Assembly (NCBI GenBank): GCA_013306675.1
Contig: JABLUY010000185.1
Span: 1-64,000, forward strand
Reading direction: 5' to 3'
Origin: Thraustochytrium sp. TN22
Taxonomy: Eukaryota; Sar; Bigyra; Thraustochytrida; Thraustochytriidae
Length of the DNA: 64,000 nt
The notes below the pieces were generated by a model that worked only from the letters and a program-made list of their open reading frames with translations, was not told the origin of the DNA and did no database searches. Position numbers and translations under genes: made by a program. This document shows, piece after piece, positions 1-10,900 of this stretch (position 1 is the first letter of the stretch; the number at the start of each line of letters is the position of its first letter).

Positions 1-300
1 GCCATGAAGAACGGTGTCGAGCACTGCCGCGCCTACGTGCTCGTGCTGACGGCGGACGTCTTCAGGAGCGACATGGTGAAGATGGAGCTGCGCGAGGCGC
101 TGGCTCACAGGAAGCCCATCATCCCGATCCATGAGTCGCAGACGGACCTCACCTCCTATGCTGAGTTTTGGCACTACATCGATACCACGCCCGACTTTGC
201 CCAGGGCCTCTTCAACGAGGAGCACTCCCTGGCTGTGCGTCACATGTGGTACGAGGAGGAGGGGTTCCTGAAGGAGCTCATTCGTCGTTGCCTGAGCTGA
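1..300 (+). CDS. TIR-domain protein, C-terminal end (5' partial)
   Basis: The frame is open at the first base, so the gene begins before the window; the ATG at 4 is probably internal. The visible 99 residues look like the second half of a TIR domain: an amphipathic stretch around CRAYVLVLTADVFRS, then a helix with MELREAL, then the strand KPIIPIHE, and an ending in helical sequence. TIR domains serve as NAD+-cleaving enzymes or as adaptor modules in signalling and immunity. The catalytic glutamate region and anything N-terminal are outside the window, so activity cannot be judged. The stop is TGA at 298-300. The family call is fairly secure from the pattern; function is unknown. Confidence 0.6.
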   Translation, partial: AMKNGVEHCRAYVLVLTADVFRSDMVKMELREALAHRKPIIPIHESQTDLTSYAEFWHYIDTTPDFAQGLFNEEHSLAVRHMWYEEEGFLKELIRRCLS

Positions 301-868
301 GCTGTGCGCGATGCATCCACGAAAAGCCCAAACGGCTAAGTAAAGCATTGTTGTCATTCTGTTTTCTCTCTGCCTTTGAGCTCGAGCTTGACTTGAGGGC
401 GCGGAGGATGAGGAGCCTGCCCTAGCATTGTGCGACGTATGTGGCGCCACCGTCGTGCGCTATCGTCTTGTATCCCGGCCAGGCTCGGCTCCGCGAGGCC
501 CGCAGCACCACGCAGCGCAGCGCTGCGTCCTGCAGTTGGTCACGGCGCGCCAAGTCCTCGCCAGGCGACCGTGAGATGGTGATTCTGGCACTTGCGGTCG
601 CCTGAGGCATCGATCGACTCGGACGGCGTGCGTCAACGCTCGCAGGGCCGCGAGGACGACGACGCTCGCGGCTGGCTGCTCCTCGCCAGGCCGCCTCCCG
701 GCCCGAGCTGCGTCGCTGCCCTCCGCGGCCTCGGCTCGGGTGTGTTGTTGTGTAGTAGTGGCCTCGGCGCTGCCGCGCTGCGCCGCGCGGCGCTGCCGAC
801 CCCCAGACCTGCAACTACTACCCCGACCGCGAGCGCGCGCGGCGGCGGCGCGCGGGCCGGCAGGCAGC
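301..868. other. Intergenic region before the WW-domain gene
   Basis: No gene is seen. The sequence becomes strongly GC-rich towards 868 and is probably the promoter and 5' UTR of the next gene. Long antisense frames here follow from GC-rich composition. Confidence 0.4.
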
Positions 869-1789
869 ATGGGCAAGCGCGGGAGGGACTACGCGGCGGA
901 GCAGCGCGCCGCGGAGGCCGCGCGCGGCGCCGCGCAGACGCACCTGCAGGCGCGGGGCGTGGCATGGGACGAGGCGTCGCGCGAAGACCTGCGCGGCGCG
1001 CAGACGGGCGACAACACGCTCGAGCTCGTGCGCAAGCGCAAGGCCGAGCGCTTGTTGCTAGAGCAGCAGCGGGCAGCCGCCGCGCAGGTTGACGGCGACG
1101 CGGAGCCGCTCGACGTCAGCGCGCCCGCAGCGGACGCGCACCGCACCAAAAGGCACCCGGACGAGGGCGCCGTCGTTGCCGCCGCGCTCTTCGAGCCGCC
1201 CGAGGGCTGGACCATTGACGACGCGCCCGGCGCTCCGTCCGCAACGCCATCACCACCACCACCACCACCACCACCACCATCGTCTTCGTCTTCGTCTTTG
1301 TCTTCGTCTTCGTCAGGTCCAGCAACAGCAACAGCAACAGCATCAAGAACGAAGGTATTTCGTCACTTGAGCTCGGGCTGCGCCATGACACATGCGCCGC
1401 TGCGCGGCAAGGGCCCCGACGCCTCGCAGCGCCTCGGCATCGCGCTGCCTGCTGGCTGGAAGACGCTCAAGGACCCTGCGTCAGGCCGGTACTACTTTTG
1501 GCACGTGCAGTCCGGAAAGGTGCAGTTCGACCTCGTCATGCCCGAGGACGCAGCAGAGCAAGAGAACGAGACCGTGCAGGACGAGGCCGTGCAAAACGAG
1601 GCCAAGGATGAGGATGAGGGAAGCGCCGCCAGCAAGGTAAAGCAAGAGGAGAGCGCTCAGGCTGGCGTCCAGGACGTGTCGCGGCGCACAGCGCAGCCTG
1701 CCTCGCAAGGCTTTCACGTCACGATGAAGCTCGGCGCCAAGAAGAAAAGCAAGAAGCCCGCAGCGCCCGCGGACGACGGCGCGTTCTAG
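869..1789 (+). CDS. WW-domain protein
   Basis: 306 residues. The start chosen is the ATG at 869 (MGKRGRDY); the frame is open upstream but has only low-complexity sequence there. Residues about 1-75 are charged and helical. A Pro-then-Ser homopolymer region follows near residues 125-150. A WW domain is then recognisable around residues 190-222: LPAGWKTLKDPASGRYYFW, with the first Trp and an aromatic pair YYFW, but the second signature Trp is replaced (QFDLVMP). The C-terminus is acidic and ends in a Lys-rich patch (KKKSKKP). WW domains bind proline-rich ligands, often in splicing or transcription factors such as PQBP1-like proteins; that link is inference. An intron inside the low-complexity region cannot be excluded. 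Confidence 0.65.
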   Translation: MGKRGRDYAAEQRAAEAARGAAQTHLQARGVAWDEASREDLRGAQTGDNTLELVRKRKAERLLLEQQRAAAAQVDGDAEPLDVSAPAADAHRTKRHPDEGAVVAAALFEPPEGWTIDDAPGAPSATPSPPPPPPPPPSSSSSSLSSSSSGPATATATASRTKVFRHLSSGCAMTHAPLRGKGPDASQRLGIALPAGWKTLKDPASGRYYFWHVQSGKVQFDLVMPEDAAEQENETVQDEAVQNEAKDEDEGSAASKVKQEESAQAGVQDVSRRTAQPASQGFHVTMKLGAKKKSKKPAAPADDGAF

Positions 1790-2281
1790 GTTCTAGATCA
1801 AAAAGTTATCCTTGACACAGAGTTAAATTCTGAGGTGAGTTGCCGGCCGAGTTGTCGGGCGGGCGAGCTCGCTTGCAGCGGCGACGAGGCGGCCACGGAC
1901 GTGGCGGCGGTTGGAACACGAACGAAGACCACGACGCGAGTTTCAATGCCCGTGCGTGCTTGCGTACTGCTCCGCGCGTGCAAAGAAACATTGGACAGGG
2001 CCTGCTATTGTACAGGGCAACGACGGTAGGCAACGAAGGAATAGAAAACCAGGCTGGCATGGTGATCAGCAGCGGCAGAGAACGTACGGGAGAGGCAGGA
2101 AGGAGAGCGCGCGCGCCAGAGAGAGAGAGACACGCGAGCGTGCGAGAGGGGGGGGGGGCGACGAGCGAGCAAGCGAGCGAGCCGCAGGGTTGAAAAAGCC
2201 TGCCGACTCCAACGCGCGCACGCGCGCCTGATCTTCTCCGCTCCCAACAGGCTGTCAGCCACTCACAGGCGGCTGAGCCAC
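1790..2281. other. Intergenic region with purine-rich low complexity
   Basis: Between the convergent WW-domain gene and the small acylated-protein gene. It holds GAGAGA and G-run tracts (about 2120-2160) and GCGA repeats but no supported gene. Confidence 0.4.
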
Positions 2282-2728
2282 TCAGGAGAGCGCCACCATC
2301 TCCGAGGTGTTGGAGCGCTGCGAAGAACTACTAGTGTCCTGCTTGCGCACACGGTCCGCGAAGCTCCGGCCAGCCGGGTCTCGTCCTGAACGGTCCACAC
2401 CGGCCTCGCTCAGAAGCCCGCCCACGCCTGGGCCCTCGGCGCCCTTGAGCGCGAGGCCGGGCGTCTTGGGCAAGGGCGGCGTCGAGGCGCCGGAGGGCCG
2501 CAGTTGTTCACCAGCTCCGAACCCGCCTCCGCCCGCGCCGCCGTCCCCCGTGCTGCCGCTCGTGCGCGAGCCGCCGCCTTGCGACCCGGCCGACTGCACC
2601 CTGTGCACGTCCCACTCCAGCGCTACGAGCTGCGTGCGGTCCTGGGGCCCGTAGTACTTGACCGACCCGTACCCGGTCTCCACATAGTGCACCTCCTTGA
2701 CGTCTTCGCTCGACGTGACGCAGCCCAT
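2282..2728 (-). CDS. Small protein with predicted dual N-terminal acylation (MGC start)
   Basis: 148 residues from the ATG at 2728. The frame stays open upstream but encodes Glu-Leu dipeptide repeats from a CCAGCT-type microsatellite, probably 5' UTR, so the downstream ATG was chosen. The N-terminus MGCVTSSEDVKEVHY fits the known rule for N-myristoylation of Gly2 with palmitoylation of Cys3, suggesting membrane anchoring. The first about 50 residues (ETGYGSVKYYGPQDRTQ) look structured; the rest is Gly/Ser/Pro-rich and probably disordered. The family was not recognised. It is plausibly a peripheral membrane signalling adaptor, by inference from the acylation motif only. Confidence 0.55.
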   Translation of the reverse strand: MGCVTSSEDVKEVHYVETGYGSVKYYGPQDRTQLVALEWDVHRVQSAGSQGGGSRTSGSTGDGGAGGGGFGAGEQLRPSGASTPPLPKTPGLALKGAEGPGVGGLLSEAGVDRSGRDPAGRSFADRVRKQDTSSSSQRSNTSEMVALS

Positions 2729-3440
2729 GGGCTCTAGCTGTTGGCCGAGCTCCAGCCCTGGCTCCACCAGCTCCAGCTCCAGCTCCAGCTCCAGCTCCGG
2801 CTCCAGCTCCAGCGCGGGCGAGCGGAGCGGTGTGCTGCGCCACGGAGGCCGGCTCGCTGCACGCGGCCCTCTCGCGCCCACGAGCTAGCGCCGGGCTGCG
2901 CGCCGACGGCGGAGGCGGGCGGGCGTCCGCGCCGCCGTGCCGCCGCGCTGCCGCCGCGCGCGGGCCGCGCGCGACGCTGTGCCGCGCCGTGCCACGGCAC
3001 GCAGGAGCGCTGCGCTGCTGCTTTTGCTGTGCAGCGAGCGCCGCCCCGTCGACGCCCCCGCCCGCGGGGCGAGGCCCGGCGGCGGCAGTCGCGCCGCGGG
3101 CCGCGCAGCGCTGGCCGCCCCTCGGTGCCGCGCCGCGCCGCGCCGCACCTCCGCGCGAGCCTGCGTGCGCCTCGATGGGTGGATGGACGGATGGGTTGAT
3201 GAATTGAATTGGTTTGATGGCGCCCGAGTTGATCTGTTCTCGACCGAGCGCTCCCGAGGCCGCCCGCCGCGCCGTGCGCAGCAGTCGCCGCAGCGATCGG
3301 CCCGCCTCCACAGCAGCCGCCGCCGCCGCCGCCGCCGCCGCGCAGGGCCGCCCAGCGCGCGCGCAGGCCCGCCGCCCACGCGCGATCTGCGGTCTGCGGC
3401 CACGCACGGTCGGAGAGCCATCATGACCGCCATTAGGCCG
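2729..3440. other. GC-rich upstream region
   Basis: Upstream of the acylated-protein gene. It contains a (CCAGCT)n tract at about 2767-2812 and a GCC trinucleotide run near 3315-3345. Several long overlapping frames exist on both strands, but all are Arg/Ala/Pro-rich composition artefacts. Confidence 0.4.
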
Positions 3441-3760
3441 AGCCTCATAGTCTCCCTATGTAATAGACCTTTTATTTTGAGAACGCTCAGCTCATAAGCT
3501 GCAAGTATAGTTTTTTCTATAAAATCATCATATTTATAACAAAAATAGTTATCAAGATCAAAATTGATCAATATATTTGTAAATCAATTTTTACCGAGTT
3601 CTAAAAAATTAAAATACCATAAAAATAATTATTTTCCGAACAATCAATCAATTTGTTTGTTTATAAAATAAATTTTTGTTTTAAATTTGAAACCCTCAGC
3701 TTTTCCTACGCTTGAATTCAAGTTTTGGTGATCATAACAACCTTGAAACTGCGCGAACAG
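3441..3760. other. AT-rich island
   Basis: About 250-300 bases of strongly AT-rich sequence (densest about 3500-3700) inside a GC-rich chromosome, with sharp edges near 3460 and 3700. No convincing gene, terminal repeat or tRNA was found in it. The only open stretch, minus strand about 3450-3570, lacks an ATG and reads into GC-rich sequence. It could be inserted organellar or foreign DNA, or a scaffold, origin or transcription-boundary element. Undecided. Confidence 0.5.
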
Positions 3761-5848
3761 GGCCAAAGACCGCGTTTCTAGCTTGAGAAACTGCTCAATT
3801 ATCAGCTAGGGGTCGTTCAGTGCATTTTAAAAAGTTAGTTTACTTCTCGTTCACACGCGTGGACGAGTGAGTCTGCACACTCAGCGTCACTGACAGCTAG
3901 CAAGTCCCGGCACTCAAGGTCAAGTACGGCGGCAAGGACGGCAACGTGCACGACATGACCGGTGAGGTGCTCACCAGCTAAGCTACTACAGCACCGTGAC
4001 CTGGCCGAGGCCGCAGGGCAAGGGACAAACGGGGCCGGCCCTATGACCGCCTCAGGCGATCGTACATCTGGCCGACCACGGCCGGGCAGGCGAAGTCGTC
4101 ACTGGCTCCCGAATCCGGCTCCTTGACCAGCGCCGCAGGCTAGGCCAGCTGGCAGACCAAGATTAGCTCAACCATCTTCTCTCTCTCGTGCTAGTACTTG
4201 CCAAGCAGGTGGAGCGGGGTAGGGCCGCCGTGGGCGAGCCCGAGCCCGCCGAGCATCCAATCCAGTCTATCAGTCGCTGGCTGTCAATTTTACGCGCGTT
4301 TGGATGAGCTGGAACAGGCAGCAGGTGCGGGCACTGGAGTAGCGCGCCGAGCATACAGTTTCGCAATCTTTGATTTTGAAAAAACCGTCACAAGACCAGT
4401 CTGGTCATGACGATGTCACATGTCTTCAAGAAGACTCGATTCCTTCGTGGGCACATCCATCTTCAAGCACACGCATCCGTCAGGTCTGCATCCCTCAGCG
4501 CTCCATTCTCATCAAATAAATCATGTCGCCGTCGATCCGATCACACGTAGCGTTGCAATGCAAACGGTGAGCAGGCTTTGGCTCTCTCTTTACGCTTGCA
4601 CCTACATTCCTGCAGCGCGCGCCTCATCACGTTCCAGTGCGCGGACTGAGAGGAGAGCATGGGCGAGCCCGCTAGGACAAGAAGAACACGGGTTGCGACG
4701 GACTGTCTGGTGCGTTGCAGGACCAGTCCTGTCAGAACCTGTTTCGAGCAAGAAGGGAAAGAATGACGTCGCCGGAAGTAAAAGTTGGCAAGGAGAAAGA
4801 ACCGAGTCAAATTGAACTCATTAGAACGTGAATGCATACCACCGGAGCCAAGATCGAGGGCCTGGTGCCGATGTGAAGAAGAGATTCGGATGAAGAGAGG
4901 GAGTTCTCTTTCTGTACCAGCGGAGATCCAACAAAATGCAAAGAAGATCCGAGAATTGTACTGCAGGTGGATGAGATGAAGAGTCCCTGGCAGGCCTGGT
5001 TCACGCTTTGCTTTATGACAGACAACAAAGCCCACTACCGCTATCTTGCTGTAACCCCAGAAACCTCTGGGTCGACGTCGGTGTTGCGGCAGTGATCAAC
5101 TAGCTGTGATGGGAGGACAAGGCGAGGGTGATCCTCGGTTCCCTGGCTCTGCTTTGCGCTGCTTCTCATGTTGCGTTCCTAGTGGTGTCACCAGCACCCG
5201 TCGCCAATGTTAGTGTGCACGCCAGCTCTCGGCACGAGAGTTTGGCTCTTTGTTCTTCGTTCCACGGCCAGGCATTGCACGACTAGCTAGTTGCACAACC
5301 AAGAAGCGCCGGGCACATCTGAATGCCATGCAGCAGTAGGCCGAGAAAGCATTTGTTGCCTGGCTCTGTTTGCAAACATCAGATGTGCATCGAATAGGTC
5401 CATCGCCTGAGGAAAGGAAACAAGACCGTCCTGCATGCCATGCCACGCCATGCATGCAGTCAACGGTGACGACGCAGCCTGCCTGGCAACCGCGCGCAGC
5501 TCGTTGGAGGCGATCTTTTGAAAGAAAGACTTTGTCTGCACGAGCGAGGGTGGTCCACAGCGAGCAAAGCACGTACGACGAGGCGCAGTGGACCGTGCGT
5601 ATCGTATTGTTCCGAGCCGGGCGCCTGCAGCGCGCCGTTGGGTTCTCCTTCAGCGATCGCATTTCGCTTTTGGCATTGGGAAAACCGCCCGACGTCCCGG
5701 TCGAGTGGAAGGAAGGGGCCAGTTCATGCGCAAAGCCTTGCAAATGACAAAGAGGGCCGGCCAGAGGTTGCACGCAGAGGTTGCGTGCAACCGATGCAAC
5801 GAACGCAAGCAGCCTCGGTCGCCCATTCAGCAACGCGCCTCGAAGAGC
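3761..5848. other. Gene-poor region of ordinary base composition
   Basis: Less GC-rich than the neighbouring genes and full of stops. A short plus-strand segment (about 3917-3981) reads like protein (KYGGKDGNVHDMTGEV) but is too short to name. A decayed ankyrin-like piece is listed separately. No other gene is supported; longer frames here match no family I know. Confidence 0.35.
4040..4265 (-). pseudogene. Ankyrin-repeat-like gene remnant
   Basis: On the minus strand, about 4190-4250 reads GLAHGGPTPLHLLGKY, close to the ankyrin core G-x-TPLHLA. It is followed by a helix-like MVELILVC in the same frame, interrupted by stops. Sequence further on (SGASDDFACPAVVGQMYDRL) continues in frame as possible coding sequence. 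Several in-frame stops and the lack of further repeats suggest a decayed fragment of a host ankyrin gene rather than an active one. Weak but specific. Confidence 0.3.
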
Positions 5849-6742
5849 TCAGCTCTGCGGGGCAAAGTGCGCGACAAAGGCGGACTTCTCAGCAAGCAGG
5901 GCCTGCAAGGCAGCCTGGTCCTTGACTGTTTCGTCGGCGGGAGGCAACTCCAGCGCGTCATCGCCGCGTCCATCGACGAGAAGCATCCGCGCAGCAGCGT
6001 CCAGATCGAAGGTTGCCGGCTCAGAGCCCGGAAACCCTGCGCACAGCGCCTCAAAGATGAGCGCGATGTCGTCCTGGCGTGTGGCGAGCGCGGAGACGCG
6101 CTGGCGCGCTTGTGCGAGTGCCGCAGCGGTCAGCAACGCGTCACCCTCGGCGCGAGGCGTCGACGGCTCTCCTCCTTCTGTCGCGCTCTGCTCTTGAAGG
6201 AGGTGCGCGAGGATCGTCGCGAGCGGCTTATCAGCGACCCCCTCGAGGACGGCTGCTCTGGATGCCTTCAAGGGCTTGCGGTCGACGCCGGGTCGGTCGA
6301 CGAAGGCGCGCATAAAGTCCTCAAAGACCTGTCCCTCCGCGGGCCCGCCCTTGGGGTTGGCTTCATCATCCTTTGTCGCTTCTCTTGGCGCAGCCTGCTT
6401 TGGCGAGCTGTCGGTTTCCGCTTGCGCGTCATCCTTGCCGCCGCTGCTGTTGCTCTCGTTGTTGCTCTCGTCGCCGCTCTTGCGCTCGATCTGGTCCTTG
6501 CTCCGCGCCTCGGCCTCGCGCTCGCCGCCGTCCGTCGCCGCCCGCTCCGCCTGCTCCGTATTCTCCGGCACGACGGAGCCCTTTTTCAGTCTGCGCGACG
6601 ACCCGCCTGCCTTTGCGAGTTCCTGGGCCTGCCTGAGCTGCGCGGCGACGCCGCCCTCCCCAGCAGCCGCCGCTGCCGCAGTGTCGGTCGCGGCCTTGCC
6701 CTGCGCGGCCTTTTCGTGCGTCCCGCTCGGCTTGTTCCCCAT
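5849..6742 (-). CDS. Predicted myristoylated protein of unknown function
   Basis: 297 residues starting MGNKPSGTH, which fits an N-myristoylation signal (Gly2, small residue at 6). Residues about 15-130 are Ala/Glu/Lys/Ser-rich and probably disordered. Residues about 140-297 are better ordered and helical (EDFMRAFVDRPG, LATILAHLLQEQS, DDIALIFEALCAGFPG, LQALLAEKSAFVAHFA). I do not recognise the family. The pattern of alternating helices and conserved-looking hydrophobics supports a real globular C-terminal half. It diverges from the large C2/PH gene across about 1.25 kb. The 5' region has a TCCC microsatellite at about 6809-6839. Confidence 0.55.
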   Translation of the reverse strand: MGNKPSGTHEKAAQGKAATDTAAAAAAGEGGVAAQLRQAQELAKAGGSSRRLKKGSVVPENTEQAERAATDGGEREAEARSKDQIERKSGDESNNESNSSGGKDDAQAETDSSPKQAAPREATKDDEANPKGGPAEGQVFEDFMRAFVDRPGVDRKPLKASRAAVLEGVADKPLATILAHLLQEQSATEGGEPSTPRAEGDALLTAAALAQARQRVSALATRQDDIALIFEALCAGFPGSEPATFDLDAAARMLLVDGRGDDALELPPADETVKDQAALQALLAEKSAFVAHFAPQS

Positions 6743-7754
6743 TCCGCGTCCTGCCGTGCTCCTCGCCGTCCTTCCTCTGCTGCCGCTCTCCGCGCTTTGC
6801 GCCGCGTCTCTCCCTCCCTCCCTCCCTCCCTCCCTCCCTTTCAGGTTCGAGTTGCTCTGGCCCGGCCTGCAAGCCGTTGTGGCGCCGGCCGCCCCGGCGC
6901 CCCACTCCCGCGCCCACTCGCATCCGCGCCGCGCCGCGCCTTGACCGCCCGCACCGCGAACCGGGCGCGGCGGTCACGGTCCGCCGCCACCGCACCCGCA
7001 CCGTGTGCATGCGCTCCGTCGCCTTCGCCTCCGGACGGCGCGACTTCGCGGCCTCCTGGGGCGCCTCGGCCGCCTGCCCGGGCCCGAGCAGCTGGCTGCG
7101 CGCAGCTGGCCGCGCTCAGCTGCCTCGGCGCCCGGCTTGCTTCGCCTGTGGTGGAAGCGGCCTGTGCTGCGGCTGCTGACTCGCTCGCCATCGAGCCGGG
7201 GTCCAAGTCAGCCGCCCGGCGACCTGCCAGCTCGCCTTCTCTGCTCTAGCTACTAGCTAGTAGGCTTATAGAGCTCGTCTCGACTGCGCAGAGCTGTCTG
7301 GTTCGTAGGGCCTACCACCCACCCGCCTCGGATTGCGTCACGCGGCACCAGGCTGCCGCCGCGTCGGCGCCGACCCCGCTCAGCTGCCAGCCTGAGCCTG
7401 AGCTCGCCGGCGTCGCCGCTTCGCTGCACGCAGCGCAGCGCAGCGCAGCGCAGCAAGCAACGCAAAGCAACGCTTGCTCCTCCACCCGGCCGGACGGAGG
7501 TGCACGGAGGTGGAGGCGCGCCGTCCTCGTCCTCGCGCGGAGGCTCGGCACCGGCACCGGCACTGGCGCTGGCACCGGCAGATAGAGAGAGAGAGAGAGG
7601 CAGAGACAGGCGCAGGCCGCAGCAGCAAGCGAGCACAAGCAGGCCGACTCGGCAGTCCAGCTCCGCGCCGTCCGCGCGGGCGGGCGCCGTCTCCGGCGAC
7701 GCGCCTGCGCGCGCTCCCGCCGCCCGCGCGGCTGGCGGCAGGCCGGGCAGCGGG

Positions 7755-7786
<32 letters not shown>

Positions 7787-7999
7787 CGGGCAGGCCAGGC
7801 GGCGGCGCGAGGGCAAGGCGAGCGCGTGCCGCGTCCCCGCGGCGGCGTCCATCCATCCAAGGTCCATCTCCTTTCTCTGTTCTCGCCGCCTCCGCCGGGC
7901 CTGCGCGCGGCCGGCGGCCGCCGAGACAGGCAGCCGGGCCCCGCGCCGCGCCGCCGCGCAGGCGCGCAGCCGGCCGGCCGGCCGCGGCGAGGTCCATCC
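6743..7999. other. Long divergent upstream region with microsatellites
   Basis: Between two divergent start codons. It holds (TCCC)n at about 6809-6839, a CTAGCTACTAGCTAG cluster at about 7245-7262, a pentamer (GCAGC)n tract at 7431-7454, GA repeats near 7584-7600 and (GGCA)n near 7757-7790. Long frames on both strands are compositional. It probably carries both promoters and long 5' UTRs. Confidence 0.45.
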
Positions 8000-10900
8000 A
8001 TGTCGAGGCGCGGCCGCAGCGACTCGGGCGAGTCGGCCGCCTCCGACGGCAAGCTGCTGGCGGCGCGCAAGCACAGCCTGACGTCGGCGCAGAGCGTGCA
8101 GCAGCACATCAGGGACGCCATCGCGACGTGCCCACAGCCGCTGCTCGCCGAGGAACCCGAGATCGTGCCGGTGGACGCGGACGACCTGGCCGCCATGGCC
8201 AGCGAGGGCGCACCGCCCCTGGTGGGCGAGGATACCGACCTCCTGGCCGCGGACGTCTTCCGCTACGCGCGCGGCGAGACCGGCAGCGGCGACTCCTTCC
8301 CGCAGTGGGCCGACAGAGGGACCTCGAGCGCGAGCGCCGGCGCCTACGCGAGCGCCGGCGGCAGCGGCAACGCGGCCAACGCCTCGCACAGGTCCGCCTC
8401 GCCCGCGACCGTCTCGCGCCGCCTCGCCAAGATGGGCAGCAAGATGGGCATTCTCAAGATCGACCGCATACTCAAGCGCGGCCGCAGCACTCCTGGTTCC
8501 GCGAGCAGCGCATCCTCGCCGACCTCCGCGCCCGGCCGCCGCGGCCGCACGCATCGCGCGTCCGAGGACACCCTGCTCGCGGACGACGACGAGGACGACG
8601 ACGAGGACGATGACATCGAGGAGGGGGAGGAGGCGGACGACGGGGACGACGGCGACGGCGACGAGGGCAGCGCGGGCGGCAGGCTCTTGGGCGAGGCCCT
8701 GGTCGATGGCGACGGCGAGGCCGATGACGAGGGCGACGTCCTGCATGCTCTTCCTCCGACGTTGCCCCTCGTGCGACTCGCCCACGCGCAGACCGGCAGC
8801 GGCCGCACAAGAGTCACCAAGACGCGTGTGCGCGTGTCGCAGCAGCACAAGGAGCGATCGCCCGGCGCGGCTGGCGCTGACGCGGACGAGGAGGTCAAAG
8901 AGGCGGCGGACTTCGAGGGCGGTCCGACGCGCATCCAAGCCGCAGCGGAGGGCGGGGCGAACGAGGACGAGGACGAGGACGAGGACGCCAAGGCCGCAAA
9001 GGTAGACGGCGCGGGCCCTGCTGGAGTAAGTCGGGCAGGCCAGGCCCGCGTCCGTGCAGGCCCGCGCGAGGACGATGAGGAGGAGGTTGCCCCGGGCGAG
9101 GACGACGAGGACGAGGACGAGGAAGACGAGGAAGACGACGACGACGACGACGACGAGGATGAGGACGAAGCGCTAGAGGAGGGCCACAGCCGGCGCGACG
9201 TGCTGGCGGGCGCCGCGAGCCCCGCGGCGAGCCGAAAGGCGCCCTGGCACCTCGCCGAGGCCTCGATCGAAGCACGCCTGGTGCGACGGCTTGGCGCCGC
9301 CGTGGGCGTGGTGGTCTTGGCCTCCTTCGCGCTGAGCCCTCAGTGGACGTCCCGGCTTGCCTGGCTCATGCTCGTGCTCGTGATGGGTGCGACGGCTTGG
9401 CTCAAGGCGCCCGTGGCCGTGGGCTGGGTCGCGTCCAAGGCCATCACGCGCTGGGCGCTTTTCGGCTACCCGCTTCACCTGGGCACGCTGGCGGTGGTGC
9501 CATGGATCCACAAGGGCCACTTGCACGTGCGCATCTCCACGACGGACTGCGGCTTTGCCAACCCGCCGCGCTTCCCGCACAAGTGGTTCATCTACGTCGG
9601 CCGCCTCGACTTCGTGCTGGCCGTGCCGCTCCGTGCACTGCCGCGCATTCTCTTCTGGCGCCCGCAGGCCGTCCCGCTGCGCAAGGTGCCGGACTTCCAG
9701 TGCGTCGCCGTGATCGACGTGCCGTACATTGACTTCGAGTCGGTCTCGGTCAACTTTGAACTCTGCGAGGGCCGCTTCAACATCAACGAGCTTACCAAGG
9801 AGCTCGCGGAGCGCGAGGTCATTGCCTGCCTTCTGCACCGCCGTCGCATGAACAGCGTCCGCGCGGCCGTGGGCGAGCTCACCCCGCGCCGCCTCTTCGT
9901 TCGCCTCTGGGCGGCCCTCGCGCCGCGTATCGGCCTGCACTCGCCCGGCAGCTTTGCCCACGTGGCGCACGCGGCCTCGCCGTCTTCCACGTCCGCCTCG
10001 TCCATGGCCTCCCTCTCGTTGGGCGGTGAGGCCAGCGTCTCGCCCGCCACTTCCTCCGAGTCCCTGCCGTCGGCGACGACCCTCGCCGAGGCGGGCGCCG
10101 CCCCGGACCCGCCTTCCCTCTCCATGCGGGGCAAGCAGGGCTCGCTGCGACGCCTCAACAAGTGGGGTTCCGCCTTTGTCGAGGCGTCCGCGTCTGCGGC
10201 GGCCTCGGCGGCCTCAGTGGCCTCGGCGGCCACCCTGTCGCCTGCCGCCGCGGCCGCCACTCTGCGCTCGGGCACGAGCGCCGCCACCGTGAGCACCGGC
10301 GCGGCTGGCAACGACAATGAGGTTGCCGTAGAGACCCTCCAGCGAATGGGCAGCGAGCTTGGCCTGGAAATGCCGGCTTGCCCGCCTGACGACCTCTCGG
10401 TCAAGTCTGGCGCCGCCTCCCGCGTCCCCGCCTCCTTTCGGGTGCGCCGCCAGCGCAGCTATTCCGTGGGCGACGCTAAACCCCCGCTGGCCTCTTCGGC
10501 CGTCGTGTCAGCGATCGACCTCACCGCCACTCCCAATGCGGCGGCCTCCTCCTTGAGGAGCAAGGCGCCGCGCGGGCCGCGCCTGCCGTGGATGATCCGT
10601 AGGACAGTCTCCACCACGCCTCCGAGCGCGCTCTCCGGGTCCCCGGGCGCCGGCGCGGCCAAGGCCGACACGCCCAGCGCCGGCACCGGCGCCAGCGCCA
10701 CGGCTGGCGGCGGACTGCAGCCCGAGGCAGCCTTGAACGCCGAGGACGCCGCCACCGCTGCCACCGCAGCCGGGCTCGGGGGCAAGCCCCCGCTCGGTGC
10801 GGCGCCCGCCTCGTCGGCGCCCTCGTCTGGCAAGCGCAGAAAGCCACGCATGCCGGCCTCGCCGCGCGATGGCGGCGCCGGCGAGGAGGTGATCTTCCCC

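Noticed and set aside
1089-1370. A frame with a long poly-His run
   Set aside because: Frame shadow of a Pro/Ser tract in the WW-domain gene.
3441-3760. Naming the AT-rich island as a mitochondrial insertion
   Set aside because: No recognisable mitochondrial gene or tRNA is visible, so only base composition supports it.
5588-7249. A 553-codon plus-strand frame
   Set aside because: It overlaps the MGNKPSG gene in antisense, is Arg/Ala/Leu-rich throughout and has no domain; a shadow of GC-rich coding sequence.
7253-8938. A 561-codon minus-strand frame
   Set aside because: Antisense to the start and acidic region of the C2/PH gene, with low-complexity composition and no domain.
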